Origin: RGIG464 sp045643185
Lineage (GTDB): Bacteria; Myxococcota_A; Bradymonadia; UBA4248
Direction: 5' to 3'
Length of the DNA: 49,649 nucleotides
Assembly (NCBI GenBank): GCA_045643185.1
Contig: JAZUKH010000083.1
Span: 1-49,649 of the forward strand
Positions 16,609-24,307 of this stretch are shown piece after piece; the stretch's first letter is position 1; every line of letters starts with the position of its first letter. The position numbers were made by a program, and so were the translations under genes. The notes beneath the pieces were generated by a model that had not been told where the DNA came from, ran no database searches, and was given only the letters and a program-made list of their open reading frames with translations.

Positions 16609-17370
16609 ATGACCGACTTCCTACACCATTTGTTCGCAAAAACAGCCCCACTCCTCTGCACTTGCCTCGTCGCAGGCTCCGCCTTCGCAGGCACCGTTGA
16701 CGACACAAAATATTCAAGTAACCTCGGTTACGCTTTCACACCCCCTAAAGACTGGATCCGTCTAGACGCTTCCACGGCAAAAGGTATCGATTTCATCCCA
16801 AATAATCTCGTCAATACAAACTTCTCACGCTTCGACGTCGTCTATTTCAAAGGTCCTGATGGCGCAAAACCGTTGACTCTGCAAGACGATAAAGCTCGCG
16901 CTGACGCCCGAAAAGAAGCAATCCAAAATGGCGAACGACCGGCACCAGGTACCCCAGAAGCCGATGAGTTCGAAAAAAATGAACAAAAAGAACTCAACGC
17001 CAAAAAGCCAAAAAAACTTGACTTCGCGCCCAGCCTCTCCGTTATGGTCATCGACAATCTTCCTACCAAGACCTCCACGGAACTCGCCAAAACTTATGCC
17101 AATACCATAACGAACAGCATTAAGTCCGCCTTCCAATTCAAAACACAGAATTTCCGAATCACAAAATCCACGTCCGACCGCATCAACTATATGGACGCGT
17201 TCCTCTTCAGAATGGAATATCGCTACAACAATCGGGATATCACAGTCGATCAGACCGTCTTCATCAAACACAGAAAGACCGTCATCGTCACCTGTATGGC
17301 AAGCGACAAGGATTATTTGGATGGCGACTGGTGCACCCAGATCTCAAAAACATTCGAGATCGATGATTAA
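16609..17370 (+). CDS. Exported protein, function unknown (253 aa)
   Basis: ATG at 16609 is favoured over GTG six bases earlier because GGAG precedes it at five bases and would overlap the GTG. A signal peptide ends GSAFAG. The mature protein opens with YAFTPPKDWIRLD, has a charged Lys/Glu-rich helical insertion (about residues 85-140), and ends with alternating strands (QNFRITKSTSDRINYMDAF, TVFIKHRKTVIVTCMAS). The pattern of an opening 'P..W' segment and a final strand/helix resembles PsbP/DcrB-like folds, but this is a weak comparison. No enzymatic motif is seen. It stands alone after rpsT, facing aspA. Confidence 0.8.
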   Translation: MTDFLHHLFAKTAPLLCTCLVAGSAFAGTVDDTKYSSNLGYAFTPPKDWIRLDASTAKGIDFIPNNLVNTNFSRFDVVYFKGPDGAKPLTLQDDKARADARKEAIQNGERPAPGTPEADEFEKNEQKELNAKKPKKLDFAPSLSVMVIDNLPTKTSTELAKTYANTITNSIKSAFQFKTQNFRITKSTSDRINYMDAFLFRMEYRYNNRDITVDQTVFIKHRKTVIVTCMASDKDYLDGDWCTQISKTFEIDD

Positions 17371-17437
17371 CCAGGACGGGGCCGAGCGCCTTTCATGATC
17401 ACGATCAGGCAGACGACCACACCACCTTATGAACATT

Positions 17438-17469
17438 AAAAAAGCTCCCCAAAAAGGGGAGCTTTTTTT
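17438..17469. terminator. Bidirectional intrinsic terminator
   Basis: AAAAAAGCTCCCC and GGGGAGCTTTTTTT form a stem with T-runs on both strands. It lies between the rightward exported-protein gene and leftward aspA, serving both. Confidence 0.9.
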
Positions 17470-17560
17470 GTGCCTCCAACCAAGACACACGCTCGTGCAT
17501 CAGCCTAACTTGACTGACAAGGAACGCGTCAACCAAGCTGGCTGCAAGGTCCAAAATGTT

Positions 17561-18973
17561 CTAGTGATGACGATCTTTGTCCGCCATCGTTGAACGCACG
17601 ACTTCGGGCGTCGTAAAGCTGTCGATCTCGGCTTCCGTGACCCACCCCGTCTGCAACAATTTTTCGCGGATCGTCACGCCTTCAGCCATCGCATCGATGC
17701 CGAGCTGACACGCGCGGTCATAGCCCACACGCTTGACCATCGCCGTGATCAACGCGGTCGAAGACGCCACGCCCGCACGGCACTTGTCAACGTTCGCCAC
17801 GATACCGTTGATGCACTTCGTCGCCATCATCATGCACGCTTCCTGAAGCATCACAAAGCCGTTCAGCAAACAATCCCCGATCAGCGGCAAAAACGCGTTG
17901 AGTTCAAGGTTGCCCTGGCTGATCGCGTACGAAATCGTCGTGTCGTGCCCAATGATCAACATACAAGTCTGGATCATGGATTCCGTGATGACCGGATTCA
18001 CTTTGCCCGGCATGATCGACGACCCTGCCTGGCGCGCCGGCAACGAGATCTCGCCAATGCCCGCCGTCGGCCCCGACGACATAAAGCGAAGATCCGTCGA
18101 GATCTTCACCAACGACGTCGCACAGGCTTTCAAAATGCCACTCACATACGAGAAATCATCAAGGTTCTGCGTGCCATCGATCAGGTCAGCCGCCTGAACA
18201 AGCGGCATATCCGTGATCTGCGCCAACGTGTCGACGACGTTTTCGACATACTCGTGCGAAGCACTCACACACGTGCCGATCGCCGTGCCGCCCAAGTTGA
18301 CCGTTCTCAACGCCTCACGCGCACGCGTCATGCGCACAAAGTCGCGGTTCAACGCCTCTGCATAAGCCTTGAATTCAAACCCAAGCGTCGTCAAAACGGC
18401 ATCCTGGAACTGCGTGCGGCCAACTTTCACGACATCCTCAAGACGAGCCCCCGTCTGGCGAAGCGTCAATTCCAGGGTCTTGAGCGCCGGCATGAAGTTC
18501 TCAATGCAACGCGACAACGCCACACGAAACGCCGTCGGACAAACGTCGTTCGTCGACTGCATCAGGTTGATGTCGTCAAGCGGCGAAATGTGCGCATAAT
18601 TGCCCAGCGGTTCACCCAGGATCTGCAACGCACGGTTCGCAATGACTTCGTTCACGTTCATGTTCAACGACGTGCCCGCGCCGCCCTGAAGCGCATCCAC
18701 GACCACGTATTCATCCAGTTTGCCCGACGCCATCTCGGTACACGCAGCCACGATCGCATCGGCCTTGGCCGGATCATCCTTCCAGCGACCCAACGAGATC
18801 GACGTTTTCGCGCACGCAAGCTTCACATCACCCATGGCGTGAATCCAGCTCGAATGGACGCGACGCCCCGACACCTTAAAATTGTCAAGGCTACGCGCCG
18901 TGTGAACGCCCCAAAGCGCATCCGCAGGCACTTTCAGTTCGCCAATAAGGTCATGTTCTGTGCGAAATTCCAT
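17561..18973 (-). CDS. aspA: Aspartate ammonia-lyase
   Basis: Member of the aspartase/fumarase superfamily (470 aa; usual length about 470-480), converting L-aspartate to fumarate and ammonia. The N-terminus RTEHDLIGELKVPADALWGV, the AspA-like STNDVCPTAFR segment and the signature loop GSSIMPGKVNPV with its catalytic Ser are all present. The closest relatives by pattern are aspartases and not class II fumarases, but the substrate rests on family resemblance. GGAG lies seven bases before the ATG. An inverted repeat (19015-19041) just upstream suggests regulation. Fumarate made here could serve as an electron acceptor in an anaerobe. Confidence 0.92.
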   Translation of the reverse strand: MEFRTEHDLIGELKVPADALWGVHTARSLDNFKVSGRRVHSSWIHAMGDVKLACAKTSISLGRWKDDPAKADAIVAACTEMASGKLDEYVVVDALQGGAGTSLNMNVNEVIANRALQILGEPLGNYAHISPLDDINLMQSTNDVCPTAFRVALSRCIENFMPALKTLELTLRQTGARLEDVVKVGRTQFQDAVLTTLGFEFKAYAEALNRDFVRMTRAREALRTVNLGGTAIGTCVSASHEYVENVVDTLAQITDMPLVQAADLIDGTQNLDDFSYVSGILKACATSLVKISTDLRFMSSGPTAGIGEISLPARQAGSSIMPGKVNPVITESMIQTCMLIIGHDTTISYAISQGNLELNAFLPLIGDCLLNGFVMLQEACMMMATKCINGIVANVDKCRAGVASSTALITAMVKRVGYDRACQLGIDAMAEGVTIREKLLQTGWVTEAEIDSFTTPEVVRSTMADKDRHH

Positions 18974-19014
18974 GTTATTGCTCCAATTCTTTGATGGTTA
19001 CTCGTGATTGACCG

Positions 19015-19041
19015 TTTTATCGGTCACATATTCCGATAAAA
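19015..19041. promoter_or_regulatory. Operator-like inverted repeat upstream of aspA
   Basis: TTTTATCGG-N9-CCGATAAAA, perfect nine-base arms with a nine-base spacer, centred about 55 bases upstream of the aspA start. The symmetry and place suggest a dimeric regulator site. No T-run makes it a terminator. Confidence 0.5.
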
Positions 19042-19102
19042 CAAGGCGCGTATTTTAACTATTCCAGACGTTTTTTTGCTATCTTATTATGCAATTTTTT
19101 AT

Positions 19103-19242
19103 GGGGCTGGCGATTGCATTCGCCAGCCCGCGCGGCTATGGCAAAAAAAGCACGCTTCGCGCCTTTTTTGCCATACGCCGCGCCTTGATCTGGGGCCGGC
19201 TATTGCATACGCCGTCCCGCGCGGCTATGGCATACGCCGCGC
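19103..19242. repeat. Tandem pair of palindromic units, one with a 30-base apex insertion
   Basis: Unit 1 (19103-19183) and unit 2 (19192-19242) share 40 bases at the left (GGGGCYGGC.ATTGCAT.CGCC... then GCGCGGCTATGGC) with five or so mismatches, and the right end ATACGCCGCGC. Unit 1 has 30 extra bases, themselves palindromic (AAAAAAAG...CTTTTTT), exactly at the apex of the GCGCGGC/GCCGCGC hairpin. Each unit also has a left hairpin (for example GGGCTGGCGA-N4-TCGCCAGCCC). They lie upstream of the SUMF1-like gene. Confidence 0.8.
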
Positions 19243-19275
19243 ACTCACACACCAACTTGGATGAAGGAAAACAGA

Positions 19276-20304
19276 ATGATGATCCTCAAAAAGTTATTTG
19301 CGATGTTGGCTGGCTCGACCCTGTTGATCTGCGGTCAGGCCATGGCACAGGACGCTACGCCCGCCCCTGCCGCAGCGCCTCAACCTGCTGCTGCCGCCAA
19401 AACGCTCCCAAACGGCGTCGCTATCCGCGATTGCGTCGCCCCCATCGAAGGCATGTCATGCATACCCGGTGGACCATTCCTGCGTGGCTCCGACAACGAT
19501 CCACACGTCAAATGCAATCAGGAAAGCTATAACCGCGCTTATTTCACCAAAGAACAAAAAGAAAAGAAAAACCACATCAATACGAATCCGCAACAGCAGA
19601 TCTGGATGCAGACCTATTATATGGATGTGACCGAAGTCACCAACGAGGCTTACCAGGCCTGCGTCAAAGCCAAAAAATGCGAAAAAGACGGTCCGAAATA
19701 CGTCGATTTTGACGCCCCCAAACAGCCGATCACCGGTCTGAGCTGGTACAACGCCAAAAAGTTCTGCGAAGCGCAAGGCAAGCACCTGCCAACCGAAGCC
19801 GAGTGGGAAAAAGCCGCACGCGGTGAAAACGGCGACATCTATCCGTGGGGCAACGACCCCGTTTCGTCGTGTGACAACGCCGTCATTATGGACGACAAGG
19901 GCCGTTCCTGCGGCGAGAAAAAGCGCAAAGGCACACATCCCGAAAAAGGCCGCGTGCTGGAAGTCTGTTCAAAAGGCAAATTCCGCTATGGCCTGTGCGA
20001 CATGATGGGCAACGCCGAAGAATGGGTCGCCGACTGGTACACGCCAAGCTACGAAGCCTGCGGCGCTGACTGCCAAGGCATCGATCCCAAAGGCCCGTGC
20101 CAGGGTGAAGAAGTGGACGGCCACAAATGCGGCCGCTATCGCCACAAAATTGCGCGCGGCGGCTCCTGGTACTGGGAACCCAACCACGCAACCGGCATTC
20201 ACCGCCGCTCACACGTGCCCAGCAACGACCCGGCGCACCACTTTGGCTTCCGTTGTGCCGCCACGGCCGACGAAATGGATAAACTCGTCAACGGCAACAA
20301 GTAA
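19276..20304 (+). CDS. Exported SUMF1/formylglycine-generating-enzyme-like protein (342 aa)
   Basis: AAGGA lies seven bases before the ATG at 19276, which begins a signal peptide (MMILKKLFAML...QAMAQD). The FGE-sulfatase (C-type-lectin-like) domain spans about residues 55-335: CIPGGPFLRGSDND, DVTEVTNEAYQ, LPTEAEWEKAARG, YGLCDMMGNAEEWVADWY, RGGSWYW and the closing FGFRCAA. In true FGE, two catalytic Cys sit between GGS and the final GFRCA. Here that stretch (WYWEPNHATGIHRRSHVPSN) has none, so sulfatase activation is unlikely. A structural or binding role, as in many secreted SUMF1-like proteins of this lineage, is more likely. rsmE starts three bases after its stop. Confidence 0.88.
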   Translation: MMILKKLFAMLAGSTLLICGQAMAQDATPAPAAAPQPAAAAKTLPNGVAIRDCVAPIEGMSCIPGGPFLRGSDNDPHVKCNQESYNRAYFTKEQKEKKNHINTNPQQQIWMQTYYMDVTEVTNEAYQACVKAKKCEKDGPKYVDFDAPKQPITGLSWYNAKKFCEAQGKHLPTEAEWEKAARGENGDIYPWGNDPVSSCDNAVIMDDKGRSCGEKKRKGTHPEKGRVLEVCSKGKFRYGLCDMMGNAEEWVADWYTPSYEACGADCQGIDPKGPCQGEEVDGHKCGRYRHKIARGGSWYWEPNHATGIHRRSHVPSNDPAHHFGFRCAATADEMDKLVNGNK

Positions 20305-20307
20305 GCC

Positions 20308-21015
20308 ATGAAACGATTCATGACGCAGACCACCGATCTGCTTCACTGCACCGAAGGGGAGCCGTTCGAGCTCCCCAGTGATATCGCGCATCACGTCGTC
20401 GACGTGATGCGACTCGGCCCCGGTGACGAGATCGAAATTACGGATGACCTGCAAAACCTCGTCGTCGCGCGCCTCAAACGCGATGGACGCGCCGATTGCC
20501 AGTCGATTCAAAAAACCGCCGAGCTCAAACGCCGTTTTCGCGTCACCCTCGCGGTCGCACTCTTCAAATGGCCGCGCTTCGAATGGATGCTCGAAAAAGT
20601 CACCGAGCTCGGCGTCGATCGCATCATACCGGTCGAGTGCGAACGAAGCGTCGTCAAAGCCTCCGACTGGGACAAAAAAGCCGACCGACTGCAAAAGATC
20701 CTCGTTGAAGCCGCACGACAAAGTCTTAATCCAAAATTGCCGGTCCTCGAAAAACCACGTGCCTTCAAAGACCTGGTCGGCGCTCCCGACGTGCCACAAC
20801 TCTACTTTGCCCATTTGGGCCAGTATCGCACACTCGCCGACGCGTTGCCCAACTGGTCGGGCGATATCGCCTTCGTCATTGGGCCGGAAGGCGGCTTTTC
20901 ACCCAACGAAGTCACCACCCTCGAACACAACGCCACCCCCGTCTCGCTCGGACCCACAGTGTTGCGCGCCGAAACGGCTGCCGTCGTCTGTGCCGGCCTG
21001 CTCGCTCTGGGCTGA
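20308..21015 (+). CDS. rsmE: 16S rRNA (uracil-1498-N3)-methyltransferase
   Basis: SPOUT-class methyltransferase of 235 aa (family about 240). The N-terminal PUA-like part contains HHVVDVMRLGPGDEIEI. The central part has the FEWMLEKVTELGVDRIIPVECERSV pattern, and the C-terminal knot has IGPEGGFSPNE and LGPTVLRAETA, which bind S-adenosylmethionine. It methylates U1498 in the 16S decoding region. It follows the SUMF1-like gene by three bases and is likely co-transcribed with it. Confidence 0.95.
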   Translation: MKRFMTQTTDLLHCTEGEPFELPSDIAHHVVDVMRLGPGDEIEITDDLQNLVVARLKRDGRADCQSIQKTAELKRRFRVTLAVALFKWPRFEWMLEKVTELGVDRIIPVECERSVVKASDWDKKADRLQKILVEAARQSLNPKLPVLEKPRAFKDLVGAPDVPQLYFAHLGQYRTLADALPNWSGDIAFVIGPEGGFSPNEVTTLEHNATPVSLGPTVLRAETAAVVCAGLLALG

Positions 21016-21046
21016 CACCTTGCCTCCCAAGCGGCAACCAAATTTT

Positions 21047-21305
21047 TGCCGTTATCGGCAAAAAACCTAACTTTTTATGCTAAATTATCGATAATCTTTG
21101 CCGATAACGGCATTTTTTTGCCGTTATCGGCAAAAAACCTAACTTATTTGTGATAAATTATCGATAATCTTTGCCGATAACGGCATTTTTTGCCGTTACC
21201 GACAAAAACCTAACTTATTTGTGATAAATTATCGATAATCTTTGCCGATAACGGCAATTATTCATCGGACTCTATTTCAAGCAAAGTTTTTTGCCGATAG
21301 TGGCA
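21047..21305 (+). promoter_or_regulatory. Operator-like array: three 66-67 bp inverted-repeat units plus a half site
   Basis: Units at 21047-21112, 21119-21185 and 21191-21256 each open with TGCCGTTATCGGCA (TGCCGTTACCGACA in the third), contain CCTAACTT and the perfect palindrome ATTATCGATAAT, and close with TGCCGATAACGGCA. A lone related site TGCCGATAGTGGCA lies at 21292-21305, 24 bases before the Fic start. Each outer site is itself a TGCCG-N4-CGGCA dyad. The array lies between rsmE and the Fic gene and most likely binds a dimeric regulator, perhaps the Fic protein's own HTH. Confidence 0.75.
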
Positions 21306-21329
21306 AAGTCAACATAAGAGCTTTATCGT

Positions 21330-22214
21330 ATGAATTGGTTAACCGTCACAGACGTTGCAAAAAAGTGGAACATTTCTGAACGCTCGGTTCGAAATTATTG
21401 CGCTCAAGGGCGCATTTCAGGCGTGATGTTAGTCGGCAAAACCTGGCTAATACCGGAAAATGCACAAAAACCCAGACACATCCAGGCGGTTAAGACGCCA
21501 AACTCAATTTTGGATCGACTCCAAAGCGAAATGCGACAACAGATTTCGGGAGGACTCTATCACAAAACCCAAATCGAATTGACGTATAACTCGAATCACA
21601 TTGAAGGCAGTCAACTGACGCATGATCAAACGCGTTATATGTTCGAAACGCGTACGATCGATTCCAAAGAAGCACCAGCGCGTATTCTTGACATTATTGA
21701 AACGGTCAATCACTTTGCCTGCGTGAATTACGTGATCGAACATGCTCGTGTACGCCTAACCCAGTCGTTGATCAAACAACTTCACGCGATGCTCAAACAA
21801 GGAACAGATGACGGAACACGGCATGTTGTAATTGGACGTTACAAGGTCACTGCCAATGAAGTGGGTAATATAGAAGCGTCTTTGCCTAAGGACGTTTCCA
21901 AAGATATGTCTGCACTGCTCAAGCGATACAACGAACTCAATACGGTGACACTGGATGATATTCTCGATTTTCACTGGCATTTTGAAACGATTCATCCATT
22001 CCAGGATGGAAACGGACGCGTTGGACGCCTCATCATGTTCAAAGAGTGTCTTCATCATCATATCGTGCCGTTTATTATCGATGACGCTATGAAGATTTAT
22101 TACTATCGCGGTCTTGAGAACTGGCCAAATGAACGTGTCTTCCTTCGCGACACCTGCCTGGCAGCTCAGGACAAATACGCTGCTTGGATGCAGTATTTTG
22201 GTGTGAAAGACTAA
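21330..22214 (+). CDS. Fic-domain protein with N-terminal HTH (294 aa)
   Basis: Residues 1-50 are a MerR/excisionase-type helix-turn-helix (VTDVAKKWNISERSVRNYCAQGRI, with a wing at VGKTWLIP). The Fic domain follows, with the catalytic loop HPFQDGNGRVGR at about residue 227. It probably transfers AMP (or another nucleotide group) to a protein hydroxyl. An N-terminal inhibitory motif of the (S/T)xxxE(G/N) type is seen as SNHIEG, placing it in class II, where the helix precedes the core and blocks ATP. The three-unit operator array immediately upstream fits autoregulation. No obvious SD is seen close to the ATG. No antitoxin gene is adjacent; inhibition is built in. Confidence 0.92.
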   Translation: MNWLTVTDVAKKWNISERSVRNYCAQGRISGVMLVGKTWLIPENAQKPRHIQAVKTPNSILDRLQSEMRQQISGGLYHKTQIELTYNSNHIEGSQLTHDQTRYMFETRTIDSKEAPARILDIIETVNHFACVNYVIEHARVRLTQSLIKQLHAMLKQGTDDGTRHVVIGRYKVTANEVGNIEASLPKDVSKDMSALLKRYNELNTVTLDDILDFHWHFETIHPFQDGNGRVGRLIMFKECLHHHIVPFIIDDAMKIYYYRGLENWPNERVFLRDTCLAAQDKYAAWMQYFGVKD

Positions 22215-22245
22215 CGTGGAGACGTGCGGACCGCACGTTTCCACG
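22215..22245. repeat. Hairpin with GAGACG-type core after the Fic gene
   Basis: CGTGGAGACGTGCGG and CCGCACGTTTCCACG form a 15-base stem with one mismatch and a one-base loop. It starts at the Fic stop codon and lies before the convergent acyl-CoA ligase gene. No T-run follows, so it is at best a poor terminator. Its GAGACGTGCGGaCCGCACGT core recurs elsewhere in the window. Confidence 0.7.
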
Positions 22246-22264
22246 CAAAATACACCGATCGTCG

Positions 22265-24094
22265 TTATTCTACGCGGTAAAGCGCTTCCAGTTTGTTGGC
22301 AAAGAACTTCTCGACAGCACGGCGTTTGATTTTGAGAGCCGGCGTGAGTAAGCCGTTTTGGATCGAGAACGTTTCGAGCGTGATCGCAAAGCGTTGTGGA
22401 CGTTCATAACCGCGGAAATTATTGTCAACACGAGCCATGGCCTGAGCCATGGCCGCGCGAAGGTCGGGGTGCTCTTCGATCACAGATTTGGGCGCATTTT
22501 TGAGGTTGGGATGCGCGGCCATGAACTTGTTAAGGCAACTTTCAGACGGGTGCAGCAACGCAACGTTGCAGGGTTGACCAGCGCCAAAAACGACCGAAAA
22601 CTCGATCTCAGGTGCCGTGTTAAGAACGTTTTCGAGGGCGGCCGGCACGACGTATTTGCCGTTTTGCAGTTTATATTGCTCTTTGATTCGGCCTTTGATG
22701 TGAATGAAGCCCTGTGCGTCGATGTAACCTGTGTCGCCGGTGTGCAGTCGGCCACGCTCGTCGATGGCAGCCGCCGTCGACGCGTCATCATTGTGATAGC
22801 CTCGCATGACACAGTCGCTTGAGATCACGATCTCGCCGATCTTTCGATCATCGTCATCAAAACCTTCGAGTGGCTCGATCTCGACTTTGACGCCCGGCAG
22901 AGGCACGCCGACCGAGCCGATCTTGTCGGGATCGTAATTGATCGAGATAACGGGCGAGTGTTCGGTCATGCCGTAACCTTCAAACACGCGAACGCCGAAG
23001 TCCTCAAAAAAGGTCGCGACTTCGCGTGACAATGAGGCACCACCGCTCACACAAAATTTGAGCGAATTGCCAAAGGCGCCGCGGACTTTCGACGCAACGA
23101 GTCGGTCCATCACCTTGTACTCGATGCGTTCAGTCAGACTCAGCGGATGCTTACGGGCTTTGTGCATGATCGCCTGGGCGCGTTCAAACATGTGACGCAA
23201 CACGGCATTGTTCTCGAGTTTAAGGTTCACGACGTCGTAGATGCGATTAAAGATCTTGGGGACGGCACACAACACGGTCGGATTGACCTCGGTGAGGTTG
23301 ACCGCAATGGTCTTGGCGGATTCAGCCAACCCCACAGCAGCGCCCAGTGCCGGAAAAAGCGTCAAGTCGACGGTCTTACCAAAGCCGTGTGCCCAGGGCA
23401 GAAACGACAAAATTCGGTCTTCGCAGCCATAATCGAACATTTGGGCGCAGATCATGACGTTGTGCATGACGTTTTTGTGCGTAAGCTCGACGCCGTGTGG
23501 GCGGCTGGTGGTGCCACTCGTATAAATGATGTCACAAAGTTCGTCCTCATGCGCATCATCCCACGCGTCATCGATCGGCGTCTCTGCGTCAACGCGTTCC
23601 GCGAGCGTCTGGCCGTTTTGGGCGTCGATGACGAGAATCTGTTCAAGTCCGGCTGACTGCAAACTCTCAATCTTTTCACGAATGCCCTCATTACGCACGA
23701 TCGCGATCTTGGGCTGAGCATCGCCAAAGATAAAACGCCAGTCTTCGAGCGTCTGAACTTCGTACATGGGCACGACAACAGCCCCCAAGCCGTAAGCCGC
23801 ATAAATGGCTTCAGCGTAAATAATCGAGTTGTTGGCGATCATGGCAAGTCGGTCACCATGCCCCAGACCGAGTTTGCGAAGCAAGGAACGCATTTTAAGG
23901 ACGCGTTCGTAGAACGCCGCGTAGGTCATCCACTGGTACTGGCCGGCACGTTTTTCGCCAAAGAGCGGCCTGTCTGCATATCGATGCGCTGAACGACGGA
24001 TCATCGCTGAAAGCGTCGTCAGCTGAAGATCCTGGTTGTAGTGCATGATTTGTTTGGGATCGACTTCGTAGCGATTAAGTTTGAACGCAGCCAT
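22265..24094 (-). CDS. Long-chain fatty acid-CoA ligase (AMP-dependent synthetase)
   Basis: ATP-dependent activation of fatty acids to acyl-CoA via acyl-adenylate. Motifs in order: the AMP-binding loop IYTSGTTSRPHG (Lys replaced by His at the usual TKG position), FEGYGMTEHSPV, LHTGDTGYIDAQGFIHIKGR, and near the end KIKRRAVEKFF; this is the FACL/FadD15-like layout. Length is about 609 aa. AAGGAG precedes the chosen ATG at 24094 but at 13 bases, which is long; an in-frame ATG at 24118 has no SD. It could feed the acyl-CoA dehydrogenase found 10 kb away or phospholipid synthesis. It converges on the Fic gene. Confidence 0.92.
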   Translation of the reverse strand: MAAFKLNRYEVDPKQIMHYNQDLQLTTLSAMIRRSAHRYADRPLFGEKRAGQYQWMTYAAFYERVLKMRSLLRKLGLGHGDRLAMIANNSIIYAEAIYAAYGLGAVVVPMYEVQTLEDWRFIFGDAQPKIAIVRNEGIREKIESLQSAGLEQILVIDAQNGQTLAERVDAETPIDDAWDDAHEDELCDIIYTSGTTSRPHGVELTHKNVMHNVMICAQMFDYGCEDRILSFLPWAHGFGKTVDLTLFPALGAAVGLAESAKTIAVNLTEVNPTVLCAVPKIFNRIYDVVNLKLENNAVLRHMFERAQAIMHKARKHPLSLTERIEYKVMDRLVASKVRGAFGNSLKFCVSGGASLSREVATFFEDFGVRVFEGYGMTEHSPVISINYDPDKIGSVGVPLPGVKVEIEPLEGFDDDDRKIGEIVISSDCVMRGYHNDDASTAAAIDERGRLHTGDTGYIDAQGFIHIKGRIKEQYKLQNGKYVVPAALENVLNTAPEIEFSVVFGAGQPCNVALLHPSESCLNKFMAAHPNLKNAPKSVIEEHPDLRAAMAQAMARVDNNFRGYERPQRFAITLETFSIQNGLLTPALKIKRRAVEKFFANKLEALYRVE

Positions 24095-24218
24095 GTTCGT
24101 TAGAGGGCTCCTTCCCATGTGATTGAGATAAAACCAATTTTTGGCGCAAAGCGCTCCAAAGGGCTAGTGCACCAAGTTTGTACTTGTAACATTCAAATGT
24201 CATTAAAATGTCACGAAC

Positions 24219-24277
24219 AAAAAAAAGCCCCCCGTTGTAGAGACGTGCCAAGGCATATCTTTACAACGGGAGGCTTT
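24219..24277 (-). terminator. Intrinsic terminator of the PilY1-like gene
   Basis: The stem GCCtCCCGTTGTA / TACAACGGGgGGC with further partial pairing is followed by eight T on the minus strand, 30 bp after the stop of the giant gene. The apex includes GAGACGTGCC..GGCATATCT, a decayed form of the GAGACG core seen at other hairpin tips. Confidence 0.85.
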
Positions 24278-24307
24278 ACGAGTTTATTCAAACGATGAAC
24301 GTCGTGT

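Noticed and set aside
21047..21256. Three 66-67 bp repeats as a CRISPR array
   Set aside because: There are no unique spacers; the units are themselves complete inverted repeats separated by only 5-6 T-rich bases, and no cas gene is near.
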